The notes under the pieces are model-generated. The model worked only from the letters and a program-made list of their open reading frames with translations, was not told the origin of the DNA and did not search any database. A stretch of 64,000 nucleotides of DNA from NCBI RefSeq assembly GCF_000002875.2, contig NC_009402.2, forward strand, positions 432,403-496,402, in the 5' to 3' direction. Shown here piece after piece: positions 18,976 to 30,082 of the stretch. Position 1 is the first letter of the stretch. Every line of letters starts with the position of its first letter. A program made the translations under genes and the position numbers. This stretch comes from Leishmania infantum JPCM5. Lineage: Eukaryota > Euglenozoa > Kinetoplastea > Trypanosomatida > Trypanosomatidae.

Positions 18976-21954
18976 TATCCCATTTCTGCCTCCAAGGTTT
19001 TGAAGTGCGGAGGGCGGGGAGCGACGAGCACGTGTAGACCTTTCTCACACGCTTAGTTGTGTTTCCCGCCTCCTGCGCCAGCGGCGTTCGTGTTGCGGTC
19101 GCGCACACGAACGCCGCTAAGCATCTCTCCTAAGCTTTCGGGGAAGTCGCTTTGCCTGCAGGTTCCTTTGCAACCGCCGTCGCTCTATTTTCATGTTCAG
19201 ACTGTTTATTTTTTCTTTGTTTTGTGCCCTTTCCACCTCGAAGTGTTTTTGGCACACGCGGAGTGGGGAGGGTGTAGTGCGTGCGGGTCGCACGGCGATT
19301 TCTCGCCTTCACGATGTATGCATAGGCGTTTCAGAACTCTTAAGTGTAATTTTGACGAACGCGCAAGCGCAATGTATTATAAAAGACACGCACACACACA
19401 CAGGGGTTATTGTGGATTGTGATCTCGAAGGGTTGGCGTTGGTGTCGATGGTGTTTCTAGCTTCTTTTTTTCCGCCTTTCTTTCGGAGTCGGCTCTGATT
19501 CCTTTTAGACAGTCGAATAGGCGGATTGCTGCGTTCTCAATGATCAATGTACGCGCAAAGTGCAGTCAGTAGAGGGTTCGATGCCATGACTTTCGTCCGC
19601 TGATCTTTACAGTCTCTCTTTTTGTTTCTCCGGCGACCTTCCCCCCTTTCGCGTGTGCCCCCTTTTTCACTTTCTTTTGATGAGAAGGAGCTTTCCTCTG
19701 AGCCCTCTTTCACCTTTTTTGTTCCCCTCCGCTGCCGCTGGATGAAAGGTCTGCGCGTGTGTTCGTGATGGCAAGAGGAAAGGAGCACAAGATGCGGAAA
19801 AGGGCAGAGTTGGATGTGACGGGCAATGAAAAGACCTGGGAGGCCGCCACCGCAGATTTTGTTCACGACGATGTAGCTGTAGCCGCGTTGATGGATATCT
19901 TGTAGAGCGGCGATATAAGTCAAACGCTGGGGGGGGGGCTGATGGGGCTGCCTCTCCCTCTCCTCCTTTGCTCCTTGCTTCTCCTGGTTTTATCCCTCCT
20001 GGAATCGACTTGGAATTTACACACATCAACATACTCATGTGGTTTTAGGTGCTGCCCTTTTCCCGCGTCCTCTCTCCTCCACAAATGATTATAAAAAGTA
20101 AGGTGTGCCTCTTGTCATCAGAAAACAAACGGGAAAAAGGAAATCCACATCAACGCACATTCTCGAGACTGTGCGGGAGTGCGCTTATGTGTGCCGTGCG
20201 TAGAAAAGGTATTGTACCCGCTGCCTTGTATAGCTTTCGGTAAATATGTACATTATTCGTGTGTTGCCTTGGCTCTTCTTCTACCCTCCTGTGTCTTTAT
20301 TTGTTTCGCTCTCTCTTCCTCTTTCTACGGACGTTAAAACGGCCATTTTTTTTTTTGCTCTGTCCCTCTTTTTCGACTCCTTTTTCTCATATTTGCTCAG
20401 GTTGCTATCTCCTCTGATCCGAAGCTCTCTTTCTCCTTCCGCTTTCCTCGCGTTGCTTCCCCCACCCGCTGTCCTTCTCTCCGTCCCCCCTTTTAGCTGA
20501 TTTAACGGTGATGTCTGGATGTCCCCCTCTTTTTGCGCATGTTTGCCGATTCCATCATGTCTTTCAGCTCTATGTGTTGCTCCCCATTTCTTTTTTTTTT
20601 GCGGTTCGCCCACCGTTTATACATCAGTGAGAAGAGTACATATGATGTTGAGAGATGGCGATTAGCTCCCTTCCTGCTCTTTTTCTGTCTTCCCAGGATG
20701 CAAAGCGAACCGAAAGGAGAGCGTGAAAAGGGGGAAAACTCAAAGCGCCACCCCCCGAAGAAAAGAAAACGAGCCATGCTGAAGCGCCTTGACTCATACA
20801 AGAAAGGATAGTGGAGGAGGGGAAAACGCGGAGCTGACATTGTAAAACAAAACGGTTCGCACCTGATAAGGAAAGGCAAGAAAAGCAGAGAACAAAAGGT
20901 GGTCGCATATAGGCAAGCAAGGAGGAAGTGAGTTGACAAGAGACAAAGCAAGGGAAATCTGCCGGTGTTTTTACATGAGAAGCAGGCCACCGATCGGTAG
21001 ACATTCTCCCATCTCCCCTCTTCTTTTTTCATGTAGTACCTGTGACGATTACGTGTGGAATACTTCAGAGGAGACCGAACACAGAACAGACGAGGAAAAA
21101 AAAGGAAGCAGCGAGGGGGGCTCATCTTAGTGATAGATGTGCAAAGCATTAGGCGTGAAATGAATGTGTACTGTGGAGCGTGTGCTTTCCCACAATGCCC
21201 CCTTCTTCGATTGCTTCATCTTTGGCGCAAAGAGACGCCGCTTTCGAAATAAGAATGTTGTGATGTTCCTGTTTCCTTTCGTGCTTTTGAACGTTTTTTT
21301 TTTCGCTTTCCTTTTTCGTAGGGGTAACAGACCACATTCTTACATCCCCTCATACACACAGCTACACCCACGTTAATAGCCCGAGTGCGCCGTTTCGTTT
21401 TACATTCTATGTGCGATCATTGAAAGCTACCTCTCTCAGACAATCAAAAGAAAAGTACGTCTTGAACATCAAGGAGCTTCATGAGGTGTTCGTGGCTACC
21501 GCACTGCCAGCAAGTACCGGAGGCGCCGGCTCGTTTTCTTTTTCTGCCTTTTCCAAGCAACCGACAGGACACGTTTCTGTGCTTGCGCATTACCACGATG
21601 CTTACAGTGAAGCACGACCGTCCGCATTCACTCAAGGTATTGCGAGCGCGAACAAGGAAATCCCAAAACAAGCCACCTGTGTATGTTTCTGCAGTCTCCC
21701 ATGCGCAAACTTACCCGTCTTCGACTCTGCCGCCATTCTTCTCTCTTTCCTAGCTCTGTTTCTCTCTCTCTCTCTGCAAGAGAGCTGAAGTCTGACGCGC
21801 TTCTCGTTCTTTCATTTTTTTCTCCTCTTTCCTCCCTTTTGGCAGCTTCTCCCCGACACGGTTGGTCGACCGCTCCAGAAAATAACAGCAAGAGACGAAA
21901 TAGTAGACGAAAACCTCACCCACCGAACAGGCGGCCGCAAAAAATTCCCGTCTG
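18976..21954. other. Long intergenic region between PKAC3 and PDEA, no gene seen
   Basis: About 3 kb of T/C-rich DNA with T-runs, short CA repeats (near 19390) and a G-run near 19930. Frames here are low-complexity Phe/Leu/Ser or their reverse. The first part is presumably a long PKAC3 3' UTR, where post-transcriptional control in these organisms usually resides. Confidence 0.5.
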
Positions 21955-21994
21955 AACTTTTCTTTTGCCTTCCTGCGGTGCCTCGCTCTAGCAG
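21955..21994 (+). promoter_or_regulatory. Likely trans-splice acceptor of PDEA
   Basis: A pyrimidine-rich tract (TTTTCTTTTGCCTTCC and onward) ends in CTAG at 21988-21991 and GCAG directly after. This lies 11 nt upstream of the PDEA ATG and supports that start. Confidence 0.5.
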
Positions 21995-22002
21995 CGGCAA
22001 CG

Positions 22003-23898
22003 ATGCCCGAGTTTCTTGAGCAGCTGCAGCAGCTGGCAAGTGTGTATGCCATCTGCGGCAATACTGTCTCCGTGATGGCGGGGATGAGCGACACAGCAGA
22101 GGAGCTGTCATTCCGTTCCTACGACAGTTCAGAAGACGCCTCCTACATCTGCAACCTGAACGAGAAGGCCCTTCACACAGCGAAGGCCTCGCTCTGCGAC
22201 AATGCCGATTGGAGCAGCTTCTTTCGCGAGGTTCAGCTGGCATTCAACTCGGGTAAAGTAGCCGTGCAGCCTGGGAATGCTCATCGAGCCGCCGGTACTG
22301 CCACCGCGCCAGTTTCCGCCGACTCCAAAGGCCTAGCATGCTCGATGGAGGTGCATTGCCTGTCGGGGTCAGGGGAGAAGCGTGCCACCTTCGTGCTTGA
22401 GCGAACCACGGAGGACCAGCAGAAGTATATTCTCGAGAGCATGCTGCAGGCGCATCACATGTATAATCACCCGAAGGAGTACGAGCAGCAGCTGCTCCAC
22501 ATCATGGAAGCCAAGGAGATAGCGTGCACGAAGCGCGAGGCACTTGATCGTGAGCTGGTCGCGCTGAACGATAATCTGACACGCAACAAACACAAGCAGA
22601 AGATAAACAACGAGCGCAAAGAGGAGCTTCTAAAGAGCCTCGGCGGTTACAGCACAGAGAACACGGGAAATCCGTGGCGAGCGATCCAGGAACAGCAGCA
22701 GAGGGCAGCTGGCGAGAACAACAAGTCTCGGCTTCCGAGCCCGCTCGGGAACCGCATCTGCAAGGACTTTGATCTTGTCCTGTTTCGCATGATCAAGAGT
22801 CGGTGGCTGTCACCGGAGCAGTGCGACGCATGCTCGCCCGCGAATCGCGTCGTGCAGCCGTTCTCCAAGGAGGACCTAGCGATCCAGGTGAGCCAACTCT
22901 CAGGTAGCCGAGCTGCGATATGGAAGGCGCTGGACTCCATCGACTCATGGAGCTACCGCGTGTTTGATGTCCAGGCGGCTATGAGCGGTGACGACTACCT
23001 CTCGCTCTCGACGCAGACGCACGGCGGGTCTCTTCTGGTAACCATGTACGCACTGCTGTGCATGCACGATTTCCTGCAAAAATTCCAGATCGACGAGCAG
23101 ATTGCGCTCAACTGGATCAGCGCAGTGGAGGCGAGCTACCATGGAAACCCGTATCACAACTCGATGCACGCCGCGGATGTGCTGCAGATTACGGACTTCA
23201 TCATCACACGGGGAGGGTTGGCGAAGCGGTGCGACCTAAGCGACATCCAGGTCTTCTCTGCCTTGCTGGCTGCTTCGATCCATGACTTCGACCACCCTGG
23301 CATCAACAATAACTTCCACATCAAGACCGGCAGCTACCTTGCTACGCTGTACAACGATCGCAGTGTCCTGGAAAATCTGCACGTGAGCAGCGTTTTCGAG
23401 CTCATGAAGAACCCAGCCTTCAACATCCTAGCAAGCTTCAGTGATGAGCAGCGTCATGAGGTCCGCGAGACGATGATAGAGATGGTGCTGGCGACAGACA
23501 TGGGCTCTCACGGAAAGTACGTGGCGAATCTGAAGGGCAAGATGCAGGAGCACTCTAGTTTCACCCAGACCAGCGAGCAGAATCTCTGCCTCGCGATTGC
23601 TCTGAAAATGGCCGACATTTCAAACTGTGGGCGCCCGCTTGACATTTACCTGCGCTGGGGCGCGAAGGTGTCGGACGAGTTCTACCAGCAGGGCGACCGT
23701 GAGCGCAACCTGGGCCTCGAATGCAGTCCCTTCATGGATCGCCTTCAGCCGAGCCTTGCGAAGAGCCAGATTGCCTTCATGAACTACATCATCACTCCCT
23801 TCTTTGAGCAAGTGGCCGAGCTTCTGCCTGATATGCGCTTCGCGGTGGGTTTGGTGGAGGAAAACAAAGCGTACTGGGCCAACCACGACGACTCGTAG
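22003..23898 (+). CDS. PDEA: Class I cyclic-nucleotide phosphodiesterase, PDEA type
   Basis: This 631-aa enzyme hydrolyses 3',5'-cAMP. The catalytic domain fills roughly residues 300-630. It has the HNxxHA metal/proton-donor motif (YHNSMHAADV near 384) and the class I signature HDxxHxxxxN (starting near 427), with further conserved ADISNCGRP and ECSPFMDR segments. The invariant QxxF-type region follows near PSLAKSQIAFM. The N-terminal ~290 residues lack GAF or FYVE domains and contain a helical/coiled segment (~130-215). That distinguishes it from PDEB (two GAFs) and PDEC (FYVE). Its length and position next to PKAC3 fit kinetoplastid PDEA (from memory), a high-Km enzyme. Being beside a PKA catalytic gene suggests a conserved signalling neighbourhood. 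All metal ligands are present. Confidence 0.92.
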   Translation: MPEFLEQLQQLASVYAICGNTVSVMAGMSDTAEELSFRSYDSSEDASYICNLNEKALHTAKASLCDNADWSSFFREVQLAFNSGKVAVQPGNAHRAAGTATAPVSADSKGLACSMEVHCLSGSGEKRATFVLERTTEDQQKYILESMLQAHHMYNHPKEYEQQLLHIMEAKEIACTKREALDRELVALNDNLTRNKHKQKINNERKEELLKSLGGYSTENTGNPWRAIQEQQQRAAGENNKSRLPSPLGNRICKDFDLVLFRMIKSRWLSPEQCDACSPANRVVQPFSKEDLAIQVSQLSGSRAAIWKALDSIDSWSYRVFDVQAAMSGDDYLSLSTQTHGGSLLVTMYALLCMHDFLQKFQIDEQIALNWISAVEASYHGNPYHNSMHAADVLQITDFIITRGGLAKRCDLSDIQVFSALLAASIHDFDHPGINNNFHIKTGSYLATLYNDRSVLENLHVSSVFELMKNPAFNILASFSDEQRHEVRETMIEMVLATDMGSHGKYVANLKGKMQEHSSFTQTSEQNLCLAIALKMADISNCGRPLDIYLRWGAKVSDEFYQQGDRERNLGLECSPFMDRLQPSLAKSQIAFMNYIITPFFEQVAELLPDMRFAVGLVEENKAYWANHDDS

Positions 23899-25818
23899 AG
23901 AGATCGCACCCACCGCCTTTTGTGGCGCACCTGTTTCCTCACCGCCCCCCTTTTTCGTGGTGACACGCTCTTTGTGGAGACACACACACACACGCACAGA
24001 CAGACACAGTCTTCGTTCTATCTAGCGTCACTTCGGTTCTCTTCATCGGAAGCGGGACAAGGATGTACATATTCGTTTATTTCTCTTGTCGCAGCTCCCA
24101 CCTTCACGACCTCCCTCGTTGCCTCTCCTTGCGATGTTATNNNNNNNNNNNNNNNNNNNNNNNNNNNNNNNNNNNNNNNNNNNNNNNNNNNNNNNNNNNN
24201 NNNNNNNNNNNNNNNNNNNNNNNNNNNNNNNNNNNNNNNNNTTTTTTTGTGGTTTGAATTTGGTGAGTTGTCCTATTGAACCGCGAACACTTGCGATCCC
24301 TCTGGTGGCTGTTGATACGTGCGTGATGAGCTCCACGCTTCTCGCTTCCTTCCCACTTTCTCGTCTTCTCACCCTCTGTTCTTCACCTCACATGTGCATT
24401 TGGCGTGTGTGCACGTATGCGTAACGAGCCTGTCACACACGCTTCTTAGCCTCTCTCATGTTTTTGTTTGCGCTTTCCCTTCATGCCAACATCCGTGCTT
24501 TTTTCTATTTTTACGCTTGCTTTCAATCCTGTTTGTGCTTCCGCCGCCGTTTTTATTTCTCCCCTCCTCAGTGGTTGTTTGTGGTGTTACCTGAATTGCC
24601 GTTTTGCACATATGCGGGCTTCCCCTTGACGAGGTTTACCTCTCTCTTCCCTTCCCTGGGTTTGTCGCAGGCCGCCCTGATTCCCTCCCTTCCCCCCTCC
24701 CCTCCCGATCCTTTGGTCTCCCTTGTGTACAAGAGAGAGGGCACCGTCGACCTCCTTCGCTTCTCTTTGTTTTCTTCGCCTCTTCGATGATGCGCTTAGT
24801 TTGACTGACGCAGTTCAGCGGGTAGAGTTTACATGCTTTTACCTTTTTTGCACTTTCTTTTGACGATTACGGCTCTACGCGGCTTACGTATGGCGGCGAA
24901 AAGCCACTACTCTGTGAAAAAAAAAACAAGAAAAGGCGTTGCCAATGCGAAAGGGTGCGCTACTGGAGATGAAGATGAGCGTTGGTGCCATCTTCGTTGG
25001 TGCTTCCCATCGCTGAGTCCATGCATTGCGACTTTAAGCCTTATCAAGGTCTGGCTGATACTTCTCCACAAGAATTTTGTCACTGCCGTGTGAACTCGGC
25101 AGCCAGGCTATGGTTCCCATCTCTTGCTTCTGGAGCATAGCGTACCCCCCTTTGCATCCTTTTCTTCTCGAGCCCAACGGCTCTTCTCCCTTTCTCGCCT
25201 CTTCTCTTCCACTGCCCGCCTTCGTCGACGTTTCTCGGTTTCACTCCACTCCCCTTTTCTCTGCACGGAGGAGAAGCAGAAGTATAGTGTCTCAAAATTC
25301 TGTCTTTACACGGCTTGCCAGTGTCCGCACTCGTCCCGTTACTTTCACACCGCGCACACGACGACACTCACCCACCTCCCCACACACTGCACAGTGTCAA
25401 GGTGCATCATCTGGATAATTTCTCCTTTTTCCTTTTCGCGGAACACATTCTTCCTTCCTATTACTACTTTGCTTACCTTTGTTGGTAGCCTGCTACCATT
25501 TTTTTTGTTTTCGTTTCTTTGTCCTGGCGATTATATACAGGTATATATATATATATTGCTTCGATCATCGTGGGTCTTTGTATCTGTGTGCACCTCTCGC
25601 AACACACTTCTGTCAGCGCAATTGTCCTTTTTTTTCCTAAAGTAGTTTGTTGGCCACACACTCTGCGATAGCGCGCTTTCCAGGGACGAGCTGCAGTCTG
25701 CACACTTCACTGCCTCTTTACCTTGACGTTATTATTATTATGTTAAGCTTCCCGCAGAGTTTGTCTGCAAGCTGACCCAGAGTCTTTCACTCGAGCGCAC
25801 ACCATCAAAACATCAGCC
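23899..25818. other. Intergenic region containing an assembly gap
   Basis: No gene is seen. The region holds CA repeats near 23980-23998, the gap at 24141-24241, T/C-rich tracts, a TA repeat near 25541-25556 and an ATT repeat near 25730-25741. The last ~250 nt probably include the acceptor site of the ankyrin gene. Confidence 0.5.
24141..24241. other. Assembly gap (101 N)
   Basis: A run of 101 undefined bases lies in the PDEA 3' region. The round size suggests a placeholder rather than a measured length, so downstream spacing may be inexact. Frames spanning it are meaningless. Confidence 0.99.
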
Positions 25819-26757
25819 ATGCATCTTTCTGAGCTTTGCCGGGACTCCAACATCGACGTGATCATCGCTTGCCTTCGCCAGGTAGTACCCCTAGAGCCTG
25901 CGCCGGCTTTCTCTTTGTCCGAAGGATCAGCAGATGACGACACGACTCCCGCAACTGGAAACTCGGACTTTCATGGGCTGTGGAGCTACCAGGACAATGA
26001 CGGGCGCACAGCCTTCCATTGGGCCATAGCGCTCAAGAACTTTGACCTGGGTCGCAAGTTGATGCAGGCACCGTACACTTCGCCTGTGCTGACCGAAGAT
26101 GAGGAGTGGAGCACACCGTTTGCCACTGCCTGTAGCGTTGGGGCACCGCTAGACCTGCTGAGAGAGATTCTGGACCGAAGTGTGGTTGAGTTAGCCGCGC
26201 ACATGAAGCAGAAGGAGGCTCAGCGAAACCCCACTTCCGAGGAGCAGAACGGCAGCAGTGCCGCCCTGACCGAGCCTGCCCAGGGGAGCAACGACGGAAA
26301 GCCGACAAAGTTCTTGTCAGGCATGCCGGGAATTTCGCAGCCCGTCGACGCCACTCCAGCTTCTATTAGCGCCGTGCTTGTTGACGCCGAGGATGCGACG
26401 GGACAAACGCCTCTGCTCCTAGCTGTGGGACGTGGGCACCTGAGCATTGTGCGCTTCTTGCTGGAGAACGGTGCAAATTTGATGCATCAAAATCGTAGGG
26501 GCCAGTCGTGCCTGCATCGGGCCGTGAACCGCGGAAACATGGAGCTCGTTGAGTTTCTTGTTACGACAAGTGAGAAGAACAACGCGAAGAGCAAGGCAGC
26601 GCATCGGGCGTGGATGGACCTGCGGGACAAACACGGCGACTCCGCGCTCTTCTACGCTTCCATGGATAACAATGAGGAGATTGGCCGGTACCTGCTGCGC
26701 CACGGCGCCGATCGCGAGCTGCGCAATGCAGACGGCAAAGCATTCTGGGAGATGTAG
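25819..26757 (+). CDS. Ankyrin-repeat protein, possibly Nas6/gankyrin-like
   Basis: This 312-aa protein is made of ankyrin repeats. They are visible around residues 58-85 (DGRTAFHWAI), 92-125 (weaker), 194-225 (TGQTPLLLAVGRGHLSIVRFLL), 226-255 (RRGQSCLHRAVNRGNMELVEFL) and 273-305 (HGDSALFYASMDNNEEIGRYLL). A variable, likely disordered insert (~135-190) separates the first and second blocks. The repeats mediate protein binding. The HRAVNRGN and final repeats resemble the proteasome chaperone Nas6/PSMD10, but the insert and low similarity make this only a suggestion. No kinase, SOCS or membrane segment is present. The first ATG follows a pyrimidine-rich region. Confidence 0.85.
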   Translation: MHLSELCRDSNIDVIIACLRQVVPLEPAPAFSLSEGSADDDTTPATGNSDFHGLWSYQDNDGRTAFHWAIALKNFDLGRKLMQAPYTSPVLTEDEEWSTPFATACSVGAPLDLLREILDRSVVELAAHMKQKEAQRNPTSEEQNGSSAALTEPAQGSNDGKPTKFLSGMPGISQPVDATPASISAVLVDAEDATGQTPLLLAVGRGHLSIVRFLLENGANLMHQNRRGQSCLHRAVNRGNMELVEFLVTTSEKNNAKSKAAHRAWMDLRDKHGDSALFYASMDNNEEIGRYLLRHGADRELRNADGKAFWEM

Positions 26758-27419
26758 AGATCGAAGAAGACAAGAAGAGACACTGAGCGCAAACGAAAAA
26801 CCGTCAACTTCAGCTCTCGTCTAGCATATGTTGAGAAGGTGATCGCTGCTCTTGAGGGCAGCGGCTTATGCGGCTGTGCATGGCTACTTTGCGACAAGGG
26901 GGCATCAATCCAGGATCACCTAGCACGTGTACTTCTTGCTTCTTACCACCCCCTCCCCCACATGTCGCCGCTTCCCCATCAAAGTGCATGCATTAATTTG
27001 AAAACGCAGTTATCATCTCGGCTTGCATCATATTTTTTTCTCCCTTTTTATGTTTGGACCTCCCCCAAACAAAAGGAAAAGCGTCGAGGTAGTGGTCGTG
27101 ACCCACTCGTCACCATACGCGTCGTGGGAAGGAAGAGGCGGGGGTGTGCGGCAACACCACTCATGTACACACGGTATGCCGCTTTGGGGCTCTTTTGAAA
27201 AGCGAAAAACAAAGAGAGCACTCTTCTGCAAGTATGACCTTTGTCATTGCTTCTTCTTGAGCTGCACCGCAGGAGCCCTTGTGTCGCTTGCGACGCCGCT
27301 GCGCATAGTTCGGTGTCTCTGTCGAACGCTGCGGCCCGTTGAACCACGGGGCAACACCCGAGCTCGACCAAGCCCCGTGCTTCCTCCACTTGGCTCGTGT
27401 TTGTTTTGCTCTCGTGCGC
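26758..27419. other. Intergenic region upstream of the RNA methyltransferase
   Basis: The methyltransferase reading frame stays open upstream to 27023, but only through a TTG at 27023 and low-complexity residues unlike an enzyme N-terminus. I treat this part as 3' UTR plus 5' flank. No other gene is seen. Confidence 0.5.
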
Positions 27420-27490
27420 CCCCTCTTTTTTTTCGTCTATTTTCCATTTCGTGCCAACCAACTCTCTACGCCCCCCCCCTCTCACTTCAG
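27420..27490 (+). promoter_or_regulatory. Likely trans-splice acceptor of the RNA methyltransferase gene
   Basis: A long T/C tract (T-run at 27424-27433, C-run near 27471-27479) ends in CAG at 27488-27490. The next in-frame ATG is at 27539, giving a ~48-nt leader and arguing against any start further upstream. Confidence 0.6.
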
Positions 27491-27538
27491 TCCCTGTTGT
27501 ACAACGTACCGCACGTTTTACGTTGCAAAGTGGCCGTC

Positions 27539-30082
27539 ATGAAGCGTCGTGAGCAGCGCCGACAGCGCGAGCGCGAGCAGCTGCCGGCTGCCTTGACGAA
27601 GCTGGTCCAACTCATTCCATCCGACGAGGATGCGCGCAGCTACCTTGCAAGGGAGTTCGCCGACATCACACAGGGCGAAGCGGGGCTGAATGCACCGTGC
27701 TCCGCGGAGGGAAGTGGGCACGATGCTGGCGCAGGCGACGCGTGGATCTACGGCAGCGGGCTCGAGAAGCTGCTGTCGGTTCTAGGAGAGGAGGCGTGTC
27801 CTGATGGCGCTTTTGATATTGTTCGTATCACTCGCCGCGTGCCGCGTAGCCAATCCACGATTTACAGAATCAACGTGGCAGAGTTGTGCTTTGCGGTTTC
27901 CCAGGCGTCGGGCCCGGTGGATGTCCACGAGCGACGCCGCACTGCTGCTGCCACGTCCGGGCCGCTGGACGAGACGATACCTCTTCTGCAGTACTACCGA
28001 GGCAGTCGATTTGACGCCATTGTGCATGGCGAGGACCCGTCTTCTGCAGCTCGACATGCCGTCGCCGCAGCATTATCGGAGAAAAACGGCAGCCATCCTG
28101 AGATCGCCTCTGCAGGCAACGGCAGCAGAAAGAACGTTGACTCGGAATGGTCGGCGTTCGTGCAGAGCATGTCTACGCCGCTTCCTATGACGCTTCGCCT
28201 GCACCACAGCGAGCGTGCTTTGGAGGCCATCGCAACCCGCATGCTCACCACACCCGACATCGCCGCCGTGGTGCGTCCTGTGGCCGCCTTTCCGTCCACC
28301 TCTGGTCTCTACTCCTGCAGCAATAGCGACTACCACAGCCACAAGCGCGTGGAGTACGTCTGCCGCACCCTGCACGCTGCTAGCGCCGTGTCATTTCAGG
28401 AGGTGGTGTCGGCGATACCGGTGTTTGTGCTGGATGTGCAGCCGCAACACACTGTCGTGGATCTCTGCGCGGCACCTGGAAGCAAAACAGTGCAGGCGTT
28501 GGACACTATGCTGAGCGGTGGGTGGTCTGCAGACGTCTGTCGAGGGGTGCTCATCGCAAACGAAAAGGACAGAGTGAAGGCGACGCAGACACTTCCGGCG
28601 CGTTTGAAGCGCTACCACGCCCCGAACGTGATGACCACCCGATGCGACGGTGTGCAGTGGCCCCGTTTGTACCTCGACGATCCTACGAACTCGAGCAGCG
28701 AGCTGCAAGAACTGCGGTTTGACCGCATCATCTGCGACGTCCCGTGCAGCGGTGACGGCACCATCCGCAAAGAGCGTTCCATCGCCACAACATGGTCGGC
28801 AAGCTATGTGAAGTCCCTCGTGCCAACCCAACGTGCGTTGCTGTGCCGCGGCCTTGACCTCTTGGCCACAGGGGGCATTCTAGTCTACAGCACATGCAGC
28901 ATGGATCCGAAGGAAGACGAGGAGGTGGTTTGCGTCGGGTTGGAGGCTTTCGGCGACAGTGTCGAGCTCATCGACGTGAACGCGGTTCTACAGCAGAAGG
29001 GGTTTCACCTGCATTCGGCAGGAGGTATTCTCTCCCCGAATGTGGAGGGGATGCAGCACCCAGTGCTGCCGCCCACGTACGACGGCAACAAGGTCCTGCG
29101 CATTTTGCCGCATCGTGATGACACCGGCGGGTTTTTTGTGGCGGCTTTCCGCAAAGTAAAGCAGCCAGACTGGACGGCGCCAACAGTGGTTCGACACAAG
29201 CTGAACCACTGGACGAAAGGCAAGCTGTGGGCGCCGGTTGGCGTCGAGGACGAGGCGTGGGTCAACATATCAACCTTCTACGGCTTTGACCGCCGCGACG
29301 AAGCGAACTTCGCCTACTATGACGCCACTAGCTCTTCGTCCGGGAAAGGTCTCGTGCCTCTGTATCACCTCAATCCAAATGGTGGGCCCATACGCCGCAT
29401 CGTTCTCTCGACTCCCGCGCTGGCGGATATGGTGCTGCGCACACGTCCGTACAAGGGCCCTGGCGTGGAGGTGGTTTCCGTCGGTGTGCGCGCGTTCGAG
29501 GCATACGACGGGAAGTTTTTGCCCACTGCGGCCTGCCGGTGGCGCGCCGTCGTCGAGTCCGCCTCTTTTCTGGCACCGCGCTTTACTGCCCGAAGGCTGC
29601 ATTTCCGCGTCTCGAAGCACAAGCAGCTACTCGAGAATCTGCTCCGAAACGGCCACGTTTACACGCGAGATCACTGGAGGGCAGTGCTGGGCGGAGATTC
29701 TGCCGTTGTAGCCGCTAACGCGAATCCGAAGGCGCTGGTCAAGCCTGGCAGCCGACTCGAGGCGTTGTTGATGCAGGGCAGTAGTGAATCTACCATCTCT
29801 GACGAGGAGGTGGCGGTGCTGCTGACAAGCCAGGTGGAGGTAGGGTGCGTTTTGGTGGGCATCATCTCCGACGAGCCGACCGATGCAGCCGCTGGTCCGT
29901 GGTACATGAGCGCGACGCTGAGCGGGCACAAGCTGGAGCTCGCCATTGATGGCTCTCTGCGTGCGTTCGGGTTGATGACGTTTTTTGGCATTCACGACGT
30001 TGAGCGTGCCTCGCTGGTCGGCAACAACACCGGCAGTGCGGTCGCAGACGAAGCACCTGAGGAGCAGGCAAAGGAGGTGTAG
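27539..30082 (+). CDS. NSUN2: NSUN2/Trm4-type RNA cytosine-5 methyltransferase
   Basis: This 847-aa protein starts at the ATG following the splice acceptor at ~27490, with a basic opening (MKRREQRRQRE). The SAM-binding motif DLCAAPGSKT is near 307-316, motif IV DVPCSGDGT near 400-408 (Cys needed for product release) and motif VI YSTCSMDPKEDE near 447-458 with the catalytic Cys. The PCSGDGTIRK context is typical of NSUN2/Trm4, which methylates C5 of tRNA cytosines (variable loop and anticodon region). The C-terminal ~330 residues are a family-typical extension of uncertain role. Relative to yeast Trm4 it is longer and has an insert of about 100 residues before the catalytic core (~95-205). Both catalytic cysteines are intact. 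Confidence 0.9.
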   Translation: MKRREQRRQREREQLPAALTKLVQLIPSDEDARSYLAREFADITQGEAGLNAPCSAEGSGHDAGAGDAWIYGSGLEKLLSVLGEEACPDGAFDIVRITRRVPRSQSTIYRINVAELCFAVSQASGPVDVHERRRTAAATSGPLDETIPLLQYYRGSRFDAIVHGEDPSSAARHAVAAALSEKNGSHPEIASAGNGSRKNVDSEWSAFVQSMSTPLPMTLRLHHSERALEAIATRMLTTPDIAAVVRPVAAFPSTSGLYSCSNSDYHSHKRVEYVCRTLHAASAVSFQEVVSAIPVFVLDVQPQHTVVDLCAAPGSKTVQALDTMLSGGWSADVCRGVLIANEKDRVKATQTLPARLKRYHAPNVMTTRCDGVQWPRLYLDDPTNSSSELQELRFDRIICDVPCSGDGTIRKERSIATTWSASYVKSLVPTQRALLCRGLDLLATGGILVYSTCSMDPKEDEEVVCVGLEAFGDSVELIDVNAVLQQKGFHLHSAGGILSPNVEGMQHPVLPPTYDGNKVLRILPHRDDTGGFFVAAFRKVKQPDWTAPTVVRHKLNHWTKGKLWAPVGVEDEAWVNISTFYGFDRRDEANFAYYDATSSSSGKGLVPLYHLNPNGGPIRRIVLSTPALADMVLRTRPYKGPGVEVVSVGVRAFEAYDGKFLPTAACRWRAVVESASFLAPRFTARRLHFRVSKHKQLLENLLRNGHVYTRDHWRAVLGGDSAVVAANANPKALVKPGSRLEALLMQGSSESTISDEEVAVLLTSQVEVGCVLVGIISDEPTDAAAGPWYMSATLSGHKLELAIDGSLRAFGLMTFFGIHDVERASLVGNNTGSAVADEAPEEQAKEV

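Noticed and set aside
27023..27538. N-terminal extension of the RNA methyltransferase frame
   Set aside because: It starts at TTG and lies before a strong splice acceptor at ~27490, so it would not be in the mature mRNA.
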